Source: an uncultured Oscillospiraceae bacterium (GTDB lineage: Bacteria > Bacillota > Clostridia > Oscillospirales > Oscillospiraceae). Taken from it: a stretch of DNA of 9,499 bases. Position 1 is the stretch's first letter, and every line of letters starts with the position of its first letter. The stretch lies in the NCBI GenBank assembly GCA_905236265.1, contig CAJOOV010000134.1, positions 1-9,499 on the forward strand, written 5' to 3'. A model generated the notes under the pieces. It saw nothing but the letters and a program-made list of their open reading frames with translations, did not search any database and was not told where the DNA came from. The translations under genes were made by a program, and so were the position numbers. Below, piece by piece: positions 1 to 6,527 of the stretch.

Positions 1-138
1 GTGCGTTATACCATGCTGGGCGTGGGTACGCTGTCGCTGAGGGGGATTGCCCTGTCCTGGGGCATCACAGCGGCGTGCCTGCTGCTGGGAATCATGGTGT
101 TCCACAGAGTGGAGCGCACCTTTATGGATACGGTGTAA
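1..138 (+). CDS. Polysaccharide-export ABC transporter permease, C-terminal fragment (Wzm/TagG type)
   Basis: This is the 3' end of a gene cut by the window start, read in frame 1 and ending in TAA at 136-138; 45 residues are visible. About residues 16-34 are a hydrophobic helix rich in Leu, Ile and Ala. It is followed by a short charged tail, FHRVERTFMDTV. A last membrane helix followed by a phenylalanine/arginine-rich tail ending in 'FxDxV' is typical of ABC-2 permeases that export O-antigen, teichoic acid or related glycans. The next gene, three bases downstream, is the matching Wzt-type ATPase, which supports the assignment. The exported glycan cannot be deduced. The true start lies outside the window. 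Confidence 0.75.
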   Translation: MRYTMLGVGTLSLRGIALSWGITAACLLLGIMVFHRVERTFMDTV

Positions 139-141
139 GCG

Positions 142-1425
142 ATGGAGCAAACAGAAAACAGACCGGTGGCCATCCGGCTCACCGGGGTCAAAAAACAGTA
201 TCAGCTGGGACGGCGGGGGGCAACCACCCTGCAAAGCGACCTGCAGAGCTGGTGGGCAAGGATCCGGGGCAGGGAAGACCCCAATCTGCGCATTGGCGTG
301 GATCAGAGACTGGTGGGACAGACCTTCTGGGCGTTGAACGGCATTGACCTGACGGTGTATCAGGGGCAGGCCGTGGGCATCATCGGCGGAAACGGAGCGG
401 GAAAGAGCACCATGCTGAAGCTCCTCAGCCGGATTACCGCTCCCACGCAGGGCGAGATTGAGATTAACGGGCGCATCAGCTCCATGCTGGAGGTGGGCAC
501 CGGCTTTCACGGCCTGATGACCGGGCGGGAGAATATCTACCTGAACGGAGCCATTCTGGGGATGACCAAAGGGGAGATTGACGAGAAGATAGAGGATATT
601 ATCTCCTTCTCAGAGATCGGCGAATTTATCGACACCCCCGTGAAGCGCTATTCCAGCGGCATGTTTGTCAAGCTGGCCTTCTCCGTCTCTGCGCATCTGA
701 GCAGCGAGATCCTGATTATGGACGAGGTTCTTGCCGTGGGAGATATGGCCTTCCAGAGCAAGTGCATTGACCGGATGCGAAAGGCGGCGGCGGAGGAGGG
801 GCGTACCGTCCTCTATGTCAGCCACAATATGAGCACCATCCGCAGTCTGTGTGACCGCTGCATTGTGCTGGATCAGGGCAGGGTCATTTTTGACGGCAGC
901 CCGGAGGAGGCCATCTCCGTGTATCTGAACCGGGGCGTGGAGAAAAACGAGGTGGACATTGACCTCACCGCCAAGACCCACCTCAACCGGGGACTGGATA
1001 CGGGGCTGACCATGTGCCGGCTCAGGCTGGAGGACCGGGTGACGCCTGCCTATGATACCTCCGAGGTGATGCGCCTCCGGTTCCGGGTGAGTATTACAAA
1101 ACCCCTGAAAAACGTCCGCTTTCGTATGATTCTTCGCAATAGTATCGACCAGAGCGTGGGAACGGCGTGGTCAGAGCCGGTGGACTTTGACGAAACCGGG
1201 GAGAAGGTGGTGTCCTACCGCTTCCCGCTGAACCGCCTCTGCCGGGGAACCCTGTACGCCAGCATCGGCTTTTTCAGAATCAACGAGGGAGGCGGTATTT
1301 ACCGCTATGACCTCATTGAAAACGCATTCCGGGTAGAACTGAGCACACGGACGGGATTTCGGAACTGGAACACGAATCAATGCGGATATGTCAGGCTGCC
1401 TGACATGAGCGTGGAGCGGGGGTGA
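142..1425 (+). CDS. Polysaccharide-export ABC transporter ATP-binding protein with Wzt_C-like domain
   Basis: This 427-residue ATPase would energise export of a lipid-linked surface polysaccharide through the permease encoded just upstream. Visible motifs are Walker A GGNGAGKST (residues 82-90), the relaxed signature YSSGM (170-174) typical of Wzt/TagH/RfbB proteins in place of LSGGQ, Walker B ILIMDE (190-195) and the switch histidine in YVSHN (H228). About residues 22-63 form the extended N-terminal segment seen in this family before the conserved 'FWALNGIDL'. Residues ~270-427 are an extra C-terminal domain. Its size and predicted beta character match Wzt_C, the carbohydrate-binding domain that in studied Wzt proteins reads the end of the finished glycan. 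The ATG at 142 lies 3 bases after the permease stop, so translational coupling is likely. The family is certain; the exported substrate is unknown. Confidence 0.93.
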   Translation: MEQTENRPVAIRLTGVKKQYQLGRRGATTLQSDLQSWWARIRGREDPNLRIGVDQRLVGQTFWALNGIDLTVYQGQAVGIIGGNGAGKSTMLKLLSRITAPTQGEIEINGRISSMLEVGTGFHGLMTGRENIYLNGAILGMTKGEIDEKIEDIISFSEIGEFIDTPVKRYSSGMFVKLAFSVSAHLSSEILIMDEVLAVGDMAFQSKCIDRMRKAAAEEGRTVLYVSHNMSTIRSLCDRCIVLDQGRVIFDGSPEEAISVYLNRGVEKNEVDIDLTAKTHLNRGLDTGLTMCRLRLEDRVTPAYDTSEVMRLRFRVSITKPLKNVRFRMILRNSIDQSVGTAWSEPVDFDETGEKVVSYRFPLNRLCRGTLYASIGFFRINEGGGIYRYDLIENAFRVELSTRTGFRNWNTNQCGYVRLPDMSVERG

Positions 1426-1429
1426 TGGA

Positions 1430-2926
1430 GTGACCGGAGAGGATTGCCGCAGAGCCTTTGCCTCATGGAAGCAGCGGCTGGAAGCCCTTCGCACGGCGCT
1501 GACGGTGATGGAGCTGGACGACAGACAAGCCCCCTCCGCCGGGACGGATTACCGCAGCAGACAGCGCTCTGTGCTGGCAGGGGAGTACCGCCGGGTGCTC
1601 CATGACCCGGCGGCGTTCGAGGTGCTGGAGCGGCTGCGGGAGGATGAGGGGCTCTCCCCGGCGTATGCCAGAGAGGCGGCGCTGTACCACAGACAGCTCA
1701 GCCGGGAGCGCCTGATTCCGCCGGAGATGTATACCGCACTGGAACAGGCGCTCTCTGTCTCCAGACGCAGGTGGCTGCAGGCGAAGCGGGAGGGGGACTT
1801 TCTTAATTACGCCCCCTGTCTGCAGGCGGTGATAGACCGGAGCCGGGAGATTGCCTCCCTCTGGCAGGAGGAGGGCAGCGTCTATGACAGGATGCTCAAC
1901 GCCCACCAGCCGGGCTGGAACCGGAGACGTTACGACGGCTTCTTTCGGGAACTGAAGCAGGGGATTCTCCCCCTGCTGGAGGAGATACGCTCTGCCCCAC
2001 CCATCCCGGAGGCGTTTCTTCACCGGTGCTATCCGGTGGAGGGACAGCGGGAGCTGATGGAGGGTATTAGGTCATATCTGGGCTTTGCACACTCCTGGGG
2101 CAGGCTGGGCGAGGGGGAGCATCCCCTGACCAGCGTGGTCTGTGCAGGAGATGTGCGCTTCACCACAAAGTACCGGGAGCGGGATATTGCACAGGCGGTC
2201 TTTTCCACGGTGCATGAGTCCGGCCACGCATGGCATGGGCACAATATCGACCCCGCCCTTGACGGGAGCATTCTGGCAGCGGATGTCAGCGCCGGACTGT
2301 GCGAGAGCCAGTCCCGGCTGTGTGAGAACCATCTGGGGCGAAGCCGTGCCTTTTGGCAGGTACACTTCCCCGCCTTTCAGCACCGCTTTCCCCGGCAGTT
2401 GGAGAAGGTCACCCCGGAGGCGTTCTACCGGGCAGTGAACCGGGTGAAGCCCACCCTCATCCGCACGGAGGCGGACGAGGTGACCTATCCCCTGCATATC
2501 CTGATCCGGTATGAGCTGGAGGAGGAGCTGATGGAGGGAAGGCTCTCCGCTTTGGCGCTGGAAGAGGCGTGGAATGAGCGGTATCGCACCTATCTGGGGA
2601 TTGTTCCCGAAAACCCGGCGGAGGGAGTGCTTCAGGACATGCACTGGAGCTGGGGCTATTTCGGCTACTTTCCCACCTATGCGCTGGGCAGTGCCATGGC
2701 GGCGCAGTTTTACCACACGATGAGCCGGGAACTGGATGTGGAGGGGCTGCTTCTGGGGAGGCAGTACACAGCGCTGATGGACTGGCTGGGGGAGAAGATA
2801 CATCGGTACGGCTGCCTGTATGAGTCGGATGAGATTTTACAAAGCGTCACAGGGGAGGGGCTGAATCCGGCGTACTACCTCCAATGGCTGCGGGAGAAAT
2901 ATACATCTTTATATGGGTTAAGCTGA
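1430..2926 (+). CDS. Family M32 metallocarboxypeptidase (carboxypeptidase Taq type)
   Basis: This 498-residue protein has the usual length of M32 enzymes, zinc carboxypeptidases that remove C-terminal residues from peptides, normally in the cytoplasm. No signal peptide is seen. The zinc motif HESGH lies at 262-266 and the third ligand Glu at E292 in CESQSRLCEN (291-300). Two further M32 signatures are IRTEADEVTYPLHI (344-357) and the MHWSWGYFGYFPTYALG block (~404-420). In the canonical family the residue before the ligand Glu is His and the later position is aromatic; both are Cys here (C291, C298), so this is a divergent member. A GTG start at 1430 is preferred: it is 4 bases after the upstream stop, follows a G-rich stretch, and the N-terminus then aligns with normal M32 starts. 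The next in-frame Met is residue 27. The gene is the last in the transporter operon and ends at a strong terminator. Confidence 0.92.
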   Translation: MTGEDCRRAFASWKQRLEALRTALTVMELDDRQAPSAGTDYRSRQRSVLAGEYRRVLHDPAAFEVLERLREDEGLSPAYAREAALYHRQLSRERLIPPEMYTALEQALSVSRRRWLQAKREGDFLNYAPCLQAVIDRSREIASLWQEEGSVYDRMLNAHQPGWNRRRYDGFFRELKQGILPLLEEIRSAPPIPEAFLHRCYPVEGQRELMEGIRSYLGFAHSWGRLGEGEHPLTSVVCAGDVRFTTKYRERDIAQAVFSTVHESGHAWHGHNIDPALDGSILAADVSAGLCESQSRLCENHLGRSRAFWQVHFPAFQHRFPRQLEKVTPEAFYRAVNRVKPTLIRTEADEVTYPLHILIRYELEEELMEGRLSALALEEAWNERYRTYLGIVPENPAEGVLQDMHWSWGYFGYFPTYALGSAMAAQFYHTMSRELDVEGLLLGRQYTALMDWLGEKIHRYGCLYESDEILQSVTGEGLNPAYYLQWLREKYTSLYGLS

Positions 2927-2928
2927 AA

Positions 2929-2967
2929 GGAGCGCCGCAGAACGGAAATTCTGCGGCGCTCCCTTTT
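2929..2967 (+). terminator. Strong hairpin terminator, possibly bidirectional
   Basis: A perfect 14-bp stem (2929-2942 paired with 2949-2962), mostly G/C, encloses a 6-base loop (2943-2948). It is followed by CTTTTGT on the + strand. It starts 3 bases after the peptidase stop and lies 10 bases beyond the stop of the convergent phosphodiesterase gene. On the - strand the hairpin is followed by only CTTTC, a weak U-tract, so termination in that direction is plausible but less certain. Confidence 0.9.
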
Positions 2968-2976
2968 GTCAAAATG

Positions 2977-5952
2977 CTATTTCGAATCCTTCCACATCCT
3001 CACGCCTGCAATCAGCCGCTCTCCGTCCTTCTCCGTGACGGAGACGATCTTCAGCACCACGCTCTGGGGCTGGCCGCTGATGATAAGGCGGTAGTTGAGC
3101 AGAAACAGACCCTTTTCTTTGACCTGCTGCAGGACATTCTCTTTTGTAAAGACGCTGAGAAACATGGAAAGGTCGTCGGGGTGGACGGTCTTTCTTGCGT
3201 CAATCGTGCCCTGACGGAAGAAATCCTCTCCGGTTTTGGCAAAACCGAGGCTGTTATACTCGCTGGTGGAGATGTATTCAAAATATCTCCCGCTCTCAGG
3301 GTCTATGGTGTAGAGGCTGAGATAATCCCCGGAAAGCGCCATGATCCTGGCATAGGCAGTCTCCTCCCGGTGGATCTTCTCCGCCATCTCACGCTGCTTC
3401 ATCTGGGAATCCACCACGCTGATGCCGATAATCAGGTGCTTTCCGTCCTGACGCATACGCATCGCCTTCATTCGGACATACATAGGCGTTCCGGTGTCCA
3501 TCAGCCGGTAGGTTGCGGTGTACGCACCGTGCTCCTCCAGCTCACGCAGTACATTTTCCTTCGTAAAGCTCTTCAAAAACGGCTCTCTGTCCTCTTCATA
3601 GAAGCGGGTCAGAACGCTCTCTCTGGCCGCTTCAAAGAAGTGCTTTCCGTGCCCCTCGTCCGCCAACTCTTCGCCGCCCACGGGGGAGCTGTACTCAATG
3701 TAATCCCCCGTCTCCAAATCCACATAGTAGATATTGTAGTAGTCTGCCGCCAGAGCACGGGCAATATTGGCATAGGTTGCGCCCTCCTTCCCGTCTGTAA
3801 TGGAGAGCACCGCAATGGCATAGGCGGCCTCCCCGGTGACAGGGTTTTCTCCGATGTGCCGGATAAAGGAATGCACCGTGGAGCCGTCTGCCATCTGCTC
3901 GTCGAAGAAGGCACGCCCGCCGGGGTGGCTGCACCGTTTCACCTGCTTCATAAAGCCCGCACCGGGACCCGTCGGATCGGACGGCAAAAGCACATTGCTG
4001 TCCACCATCTCAAGGAGGAAGCAGCGCTCCATGAAATCCCGGTAGGACTGGTTGCTGCGCACAAACCGGACGCCATCCTCTGCCACCGTCAGAATAGCCA
4101 TGGGAAGGGTGTTGAAGTATTTCTGGAAGGCGTCGTCGTCCTTGTTGGAAATCACCGCCAGATCATAGAGATTCACCCTGCCGATTGCCTCATAGTAGCC
4201 GGACTCCTCCGGGTTCTCGTAGCCGATCTGGATCCCCTTCTCATAGCGCTCCAGTATCTGCTCCAGAGGAATAGGCTTGGAGAAGTAGTATCCCTGCAGC
4301 TTGGAGCAGCCGATTTCCTGCAAGAAGCGCACCTGCGCCTCTGTCTCCACGCCTTCGCAGACGGTATCAACTCCCAGAGAGGTTGCCATTTTCATCAGCT
4401 CGGTAAGGATGATCTTTCCGCTCTCGCCTTCGTCCAGCTTTCGCATGAAGCTCATATCGAACTTAATCAGGTTGAACTTGACGCTTTGCAGCACATCCAG
4501 AGAGGAATACCCGCTGCCAAAGTCATCCATCCAGACGGGGAACCCCAGCTTCTGAAAGCGTTCCACCTGTTTTTTGATGAAGGTGAAATCACTGCCGATG
4601 ACGCTCTCTGTGATCTCAATGGTAATCCTGTCCCTGCCCACGCCGGAGGCGTCCACACGGCGGCGAATCTCCTCCACCATATCGCAGGCATCGAAGTCCG
4701 AGCGGGAGAGGTTGACGGAGTGGGGGACGACATGGAATCCGGCGTTGAGCTGGAATCTCATCTTCTCAAGAATCTGGTCAAGGACGTACAGATCCATTTT
4801 ATAGATCAGCCCTGCGTCCTCCAAAAAGGGAATGAAATCCGACGGGGGCAGAAATCCCCGCACCGGGTCGATCCATCTGGCCAGCGCCTCCTCGTCACAC
4901 ACATGGCCGTTGACGGCCCGGACAATGGGCTGGTAATACACATGAATCCAGCGCTCCGCAAGGGCACGGTCCAGATTGGAGAGGATATACTGCCTCCGCT
5001 CCGCCTGATCCCGCAAATCCTTGTTGTAATAGTTGAACCCGGATTCAAAGGTGTTCCTCAGCTCGTCACAGGCGAACTTCGCCCGGTCACAGGCGATGCT
5101 CACCGGCACATCCTCCAGACGGGAGGGATAGATGCCCACACGCACCGGGAGGGACTTGCCGCCGTTGAGCTTGCGGCAGTCGGAGAACAGCCGGTTCAGC
5201 GTATCCTCCAGCCCCTCCTCCTTTGTGTACACGGCGAAGTGGTCGCCTCCCACATGACAGCAGTTATCACTGCCAAAGGTTTGAATCAGCATTCTGGAAA
5301 AAGACCGGAGCAGCTTATCCCCCTCTGCAAAGCCGTGGTTGGAATTGAAGAACTTCATCCCGCTGAGATCCAGAAAGAGAAACACGGACGGGCACTGCGC
5401 AGAATCCGTCTGCGCCTGCATGGCCTCCACAAGCTGGAAGAAATGAGTGAGGCTGGGCAGACCGGTGAGATAGTCATAATAGCTGGTGTTGAGAAGGCTC
5501 TCCTCGTGCAGGGAGGTGTCGATGCTGCGATAGAGCCCGCCGCCCTGCGCCGGTGCCTCCTCCTGATAGGTTCCCTCATCCGCATACCAGACCTGCAGCA
5601 GCGTCTCGCCGCTGTGCGTGTGCATCTGCGCTCCGAAGGCGTGGATGATATTGTAGCCGGAGCGGTCTTTGTTCCGGCTCCGGTAGACGACCTCATAGGA
5701 GCCGCCCTCCCCGGCAAAGCGGAAGGCGGCATCGGAAATCCTTGCCACGTCGTCGGGATGGGTATCCCGGTACATGTCGTGATCCATGTCGTAACAGGCA
5801 CGGCTTCGCTCGTCATAGCCGAACAGCCTGCAGAACCCGTCGGAGAGGACAAGCGTGACGATACGCTTGTCAATGAACTGATAAACGGCAAAGGGAACCT
5901 GCAGCTTCTCCATCAGGGACTGCTCTTCGGCGGTAAACTTGTATCTTCTCAT
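2977..5952 (-). CDS. Multi-PAS GGDEF/EAL protein, probable c-di-GMP phosphodiesterase
   Basis: This 991-residue protein has no transmembrane helix that I can see, so it is probably cytosolic. Domains in order: PAS (~13-130), GGDEF (~155-312), EAL (~323-572), then three PAS-like domains (~609-722, 736-850, 868-986). The cyclase signature reads GGDHF (235-239) with the catalytic Glu replaced by His, so diguanylate cyclase activity is unlikely, although D195 and the fold are kept; it may bind GTP. The EAL site looks complete: E355 (EALARW), N414, E446, D476-D477 (DDFGSGYSSL), K497, E533 and Q553. It should therefore hydrolyse c-di-GMP to pGpG. The last two PAS domains look duplicated: both share FTKENVL (residues 796-802 and 935-941) and a 'D-x-E-(S/T)-G-(D/R)-Y' strand. 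The start at 5952 has GGGAG six bases upstream. The gene is convergent with the peptidase and divergent from the GH32 operon. The ligands sensed are unknown. Confidence 0.93.
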   Translation of the reverse strand: MRRYKFTAEEQSLMEKLQVPFAVYQFIDKRIVTLVLSDGFCRLFGYDERSRACYDMDHDMYRDTHPDDVARISDAAFRFAGEGGSYEVVYRSRNKDRSGYNIIHAFGAQMHTHSGETLLQVWYADEGTYQEEAPAQGGGLYRSIDTSLHEESLLNTSYYDYLTGLPSLTHFFQLVEAMQAQTDSAQCPSVFLFLDLSGMKFFNSNHGFAEGDKLLRSFSRMLIQTFGSDNCCHVGGDHFAVYTKEEGLEDTLNRLFSDCRKLNGGKSLPVRVGIYPSRLEDVPVSIACDRAKFACDELRNTFESGFNYYNKDLRDQAERRQYILSNLDRALAERWIHVYYQPIVRAVNGHVCDEEALARWIDPVRGFLPPSDFIPFLEDAGLIYKMDLYVLDQILEKMRFQLNAGFHVVPHSVNLSRSDFDACDMVEEIRRRVDASGVGRDRITIEITESVIGSDFTFIKKQVERFQKLGFPVWMDDFGSGYSSLDVLQSVKFNLIKFDMSFMRKLDEGESGKIILTELMKMATSLGVDTVCEGVETEAQVRFLQEIGCSKLQGYYFSKPIPLEQILERYEKGIQIGYENPEESGYYEAIGRVNLYDLAVISNKDDDAFQKYFNTLPMAILTVAEDGVRFVRSNQSYRDFMERCFLLEMVDSNVLLPSDPTGPGAGFMKQVKRCSHPGGRAFFDEQMADGSTVHSFIRHIGENPVTGEAAYAIAVLSITDGKEGATYANIARALAADYYNIYYVDLETGDYIEYSSPVGGEELADEGHGKHFFEAARESVLTRFYEEDREPFLKSFTKENVLRELEEHGAYTATYRLMDTGTPMYVRMKAMRMRQDGKHLIIGISVVDSQMKQREMAEKIHREETAYARIMALSGDYLSLYTIDPESGRYFEYISTSEYNSLGFAKTGEDFFRQGTIDARKTVHPDDLSMFLSVFTKENVLQQVKEKGLFLLNYRLIISGQPQSVVLKIVSVTEKDGERLIAGVRMWKDSK

Positions 5953-5978
5953 GGTGTTCTCCCGTCATCTCTTCCAAG

Positions 5979-6043
5979 GCTGCGCTTCTCTGTCTGCATC
6001 GCCTGCTCTGGCCGCAGCTTCTCTCAAACGAAAAACAGACAGA
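5979..6043 (-). other. Possible pseudoknotted 5' leader RNA of the phosphodiesterase gene
   Basis: The predicted transcript leader (start ~6050, ATG at 5952) contains two perfect complementary pairs. TCTGTCTG/CAGACAGA (8 bp) lies at 6036-6043 with 5989-5996, and GCTGCG/CGCAGC (6 bp) lies at 6013-6018 with 5979-5984. They interleave, giving H-type pseudoknot topology with loops of about 17, 16 and 4 nt. A competing 6-bp pair, TGCATC/GATGCA (6042-6047 with 5995-6000), would replace the first stem. I recognise no known riboswitch here, and in particular no GEMM-type c-di-GMP aptamer. Pairings of this size can arise by chance. Confidence 0.25.
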
Positions 6044-6056
6044 TGCAACACAGTGT

Positions 6057-6085
6057 ATTGTAATCTTTTTTGGAAGATTTTGCAA
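6057..6085 (-). promoter_or_regulatory. Sigma-A-like promoter for the phosphodiesterase gene
   Basis: On the - strand TTGCAA (6080-6085, -35, 4 of 6 consensus bases) is followed by a 17-base spacer and TACAAT (6057-6062, -10, 5 of 6). Transcription would start near 6050, leaving a leader of about 98 nt before the ATG at 5952. The spacing is optimal and no better pair is visible in this interval. Confidence 0.65.
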
Positions 6086-6176
6086 TAGTTGATAACGGAT
6101 TGACGCCATTTGTTCAACTGCCCTCCGGCGGGATTCCGGGGACAGCTTACGCGGGTGTGCATTTGAAAATCTCTGA

Positions 6177-6220
6177 TTTACAAAAAGTTTACATGAATTT
6201 ACATAGAATCAGGTACTAAT
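6177..6220 (+). promoter_or_regulatory. Three phased TTTACA repeats, PhoP-box-like, with candidate -10
   Basis: TTTACA occurs exactly at 6177-6182, 6188-6193 and 6198-6203, at steps of 11 and 10 bases, so the copies lie on one face of the helix. The B. subtilis PhoP box is known to consist of TT(A/T)ACA-type direct repeats with about 5-base spacers, which this matches. Candidate -10 elements follow: TAGAAT (6204-6209, 5 of 6) or TACTAAT (6214-6220). No -35 fits, as expected for an activator-dependent promoter. Transcription would run into the structured leader towards the GH32 gene. Regulation by phosphate is an inference; another winged-helix regulator is possible. Confidence 0.4.
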
Positions 6221-6227
6221 CCCGATG

Positions 6228-6314
6228 AACCCGGAAGGGCGGCATCCGCCGGCTGCCGCCTGCCGCAACGGAGGGAGAATGATGAAGGGGGAGAAAAGCT
6301 TCCGGGAAACCCGG
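6228..6314 (+). promoter_or_regulatory. Structured leader with mutually exclusive stems
   Basis: CCCGGAAG (6230-6237) pairs perfectly with CTTCCGGG (6299-6306), enclosing a GC hairpin (GGCGGCA 6238-6244 with TGCCGCC 6254-6260, 9-base loop). The 3' strand of the long-range stem can instead form a local hairpin, CCGGG (6302-6306) with CCCGG (6310-6314) and an AAA loop. The two partners are copies of the same 7 bases, AACCCGG (6228-6234 and 6308-6314), so they compete for one target. This resembles a switch or attenuator, but no known riboswitch consensus is recognised and there is no U-tract terminator. Confidence 0.35.
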
Positions 6315-6329
6315 CAATCCTCTGCGTAA
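6279..6329 (+). CDS. Possible 16-codon leader peptide
   Basis: A short frame MMKGEKSFRETRQSSA ends in TAA at 6327-6329. It is preceded by GGAGGG (6270-6275), a near-ideal Shine-Dalgarno site, 4 bases from the end of GGAGG to the first ATG and 7 to the second. The peptide has no recognised homology, no signal sequence and no run of one amino acid that would suggest classical amino-acid attenuation. Its codons cover 6299-6314, the bases shared by the two alternative stems, so a translating ribosome would melt both. It may be a real regulatory upstream ORF or a chance frame. Confidence 0.3.
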   Translation: MMKGEKSFRETRQSSA

Positions 6330-6375
6330 ACACAGAAATACCGCTGCTTTGTTGGAGACGATTTGGTTATGGATG

Positions 6376-6403
6376 CGCCAGCCGCCGTGTGGGGCGGTGA
6401 GCG
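6376..6403 (+). other. GC-rich hairpin in the GH32 upstream region
   Basis: GCCGCC (6381-6386) pairs with GGCGGT (6393-6398) around a 6-base loop. A symmetrical 2-by-2 internal loop follows, then CGC/GCG (6376-6378 with 6401-6403). No U-tract follows, so it is not a terminator. It would lie on the transcript from the upstream candidate promoter but before the proximal one. Its role is unknown. Confidence 0.3.
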
Positions 6404-6434
6404 GACAGGGAACAGTTTCATAAAAATGTGAAAA

Positions 6435-6501
6435 TGCGCTTGTAAAATCAAGGTGCATATGGTAAAATGAAAGCAGAATAATAATGGTGCAAATGTAAAA
6501 T
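6435..6501 (+). repeat. Three TGC-N4/5-GTAAAAT near-repeats across the GH32 promoter
   Basis: The pattern TGC, four or five bases, GTAAAAT occurs at 6435-6448, 6454-6468 and 6488-6501. The second and third copies share longer similarity (GGTGCATATGGTAAAAT and GGTGCAAATGTAAAAT). Copy two contains the -10 element, copy one overlaps the -35, and copy three lies just after the predicted start. This placement suits a repressor operator, but part of the resemblance comes from A/T-rich promoter composition. Confidence 0.35.
6440..6468 (+). promoter_or_regulatory. Sigma-A-like proximal promoter for the GH32 operon
   Basis: TTGTAA (6440-6445, -35, 4 of 6) is followed by a 17-base spacer and TAAAAT (6463-6468, -10, 5 of 6). 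The predicted start is near 6475, about 53 bases before the ATG at 6528. It lies in an A/T-rich patch that contrasts with the GC-rich surroundings, which supports a promoter. Confidence 0.6.
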
Positions 6502-6527
6502 TCTGTTCACGAGAGGAAGGAGACAAT

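Noticed and set aside
2884..6063. A 1059-codon open frame on the + strand, longer than the gene it opposes
   Set aside because: It starts inside the peptidase gene, runs through the terminator, and lies antisense to a protein with unmistakable PAS, GGDEF and EAL motifs. Its translation has no recognisable domain. It reflects GC-rich codon bias, not a gene.
6226..6420. A known riboswitch or T-box in the GH32 leader
   Set aside because: I compared by eye with c-di-GMP, c-di-AMP (ydaO), cobalamin, TPP, FMN, SAM, glycine, ZTP, NiCo and T-box consensus strings and found no diagnostic core in any of them.
6369..6431. Second short ORFs in the leader (ATG at 6369 or 6373)
   Set aside because: The nearest GGAG (6354-6357) is 11-15 bases away, which is too far for a convincing ribosome site, and the frames overlap the GC hairpin. 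Coding is not supported.
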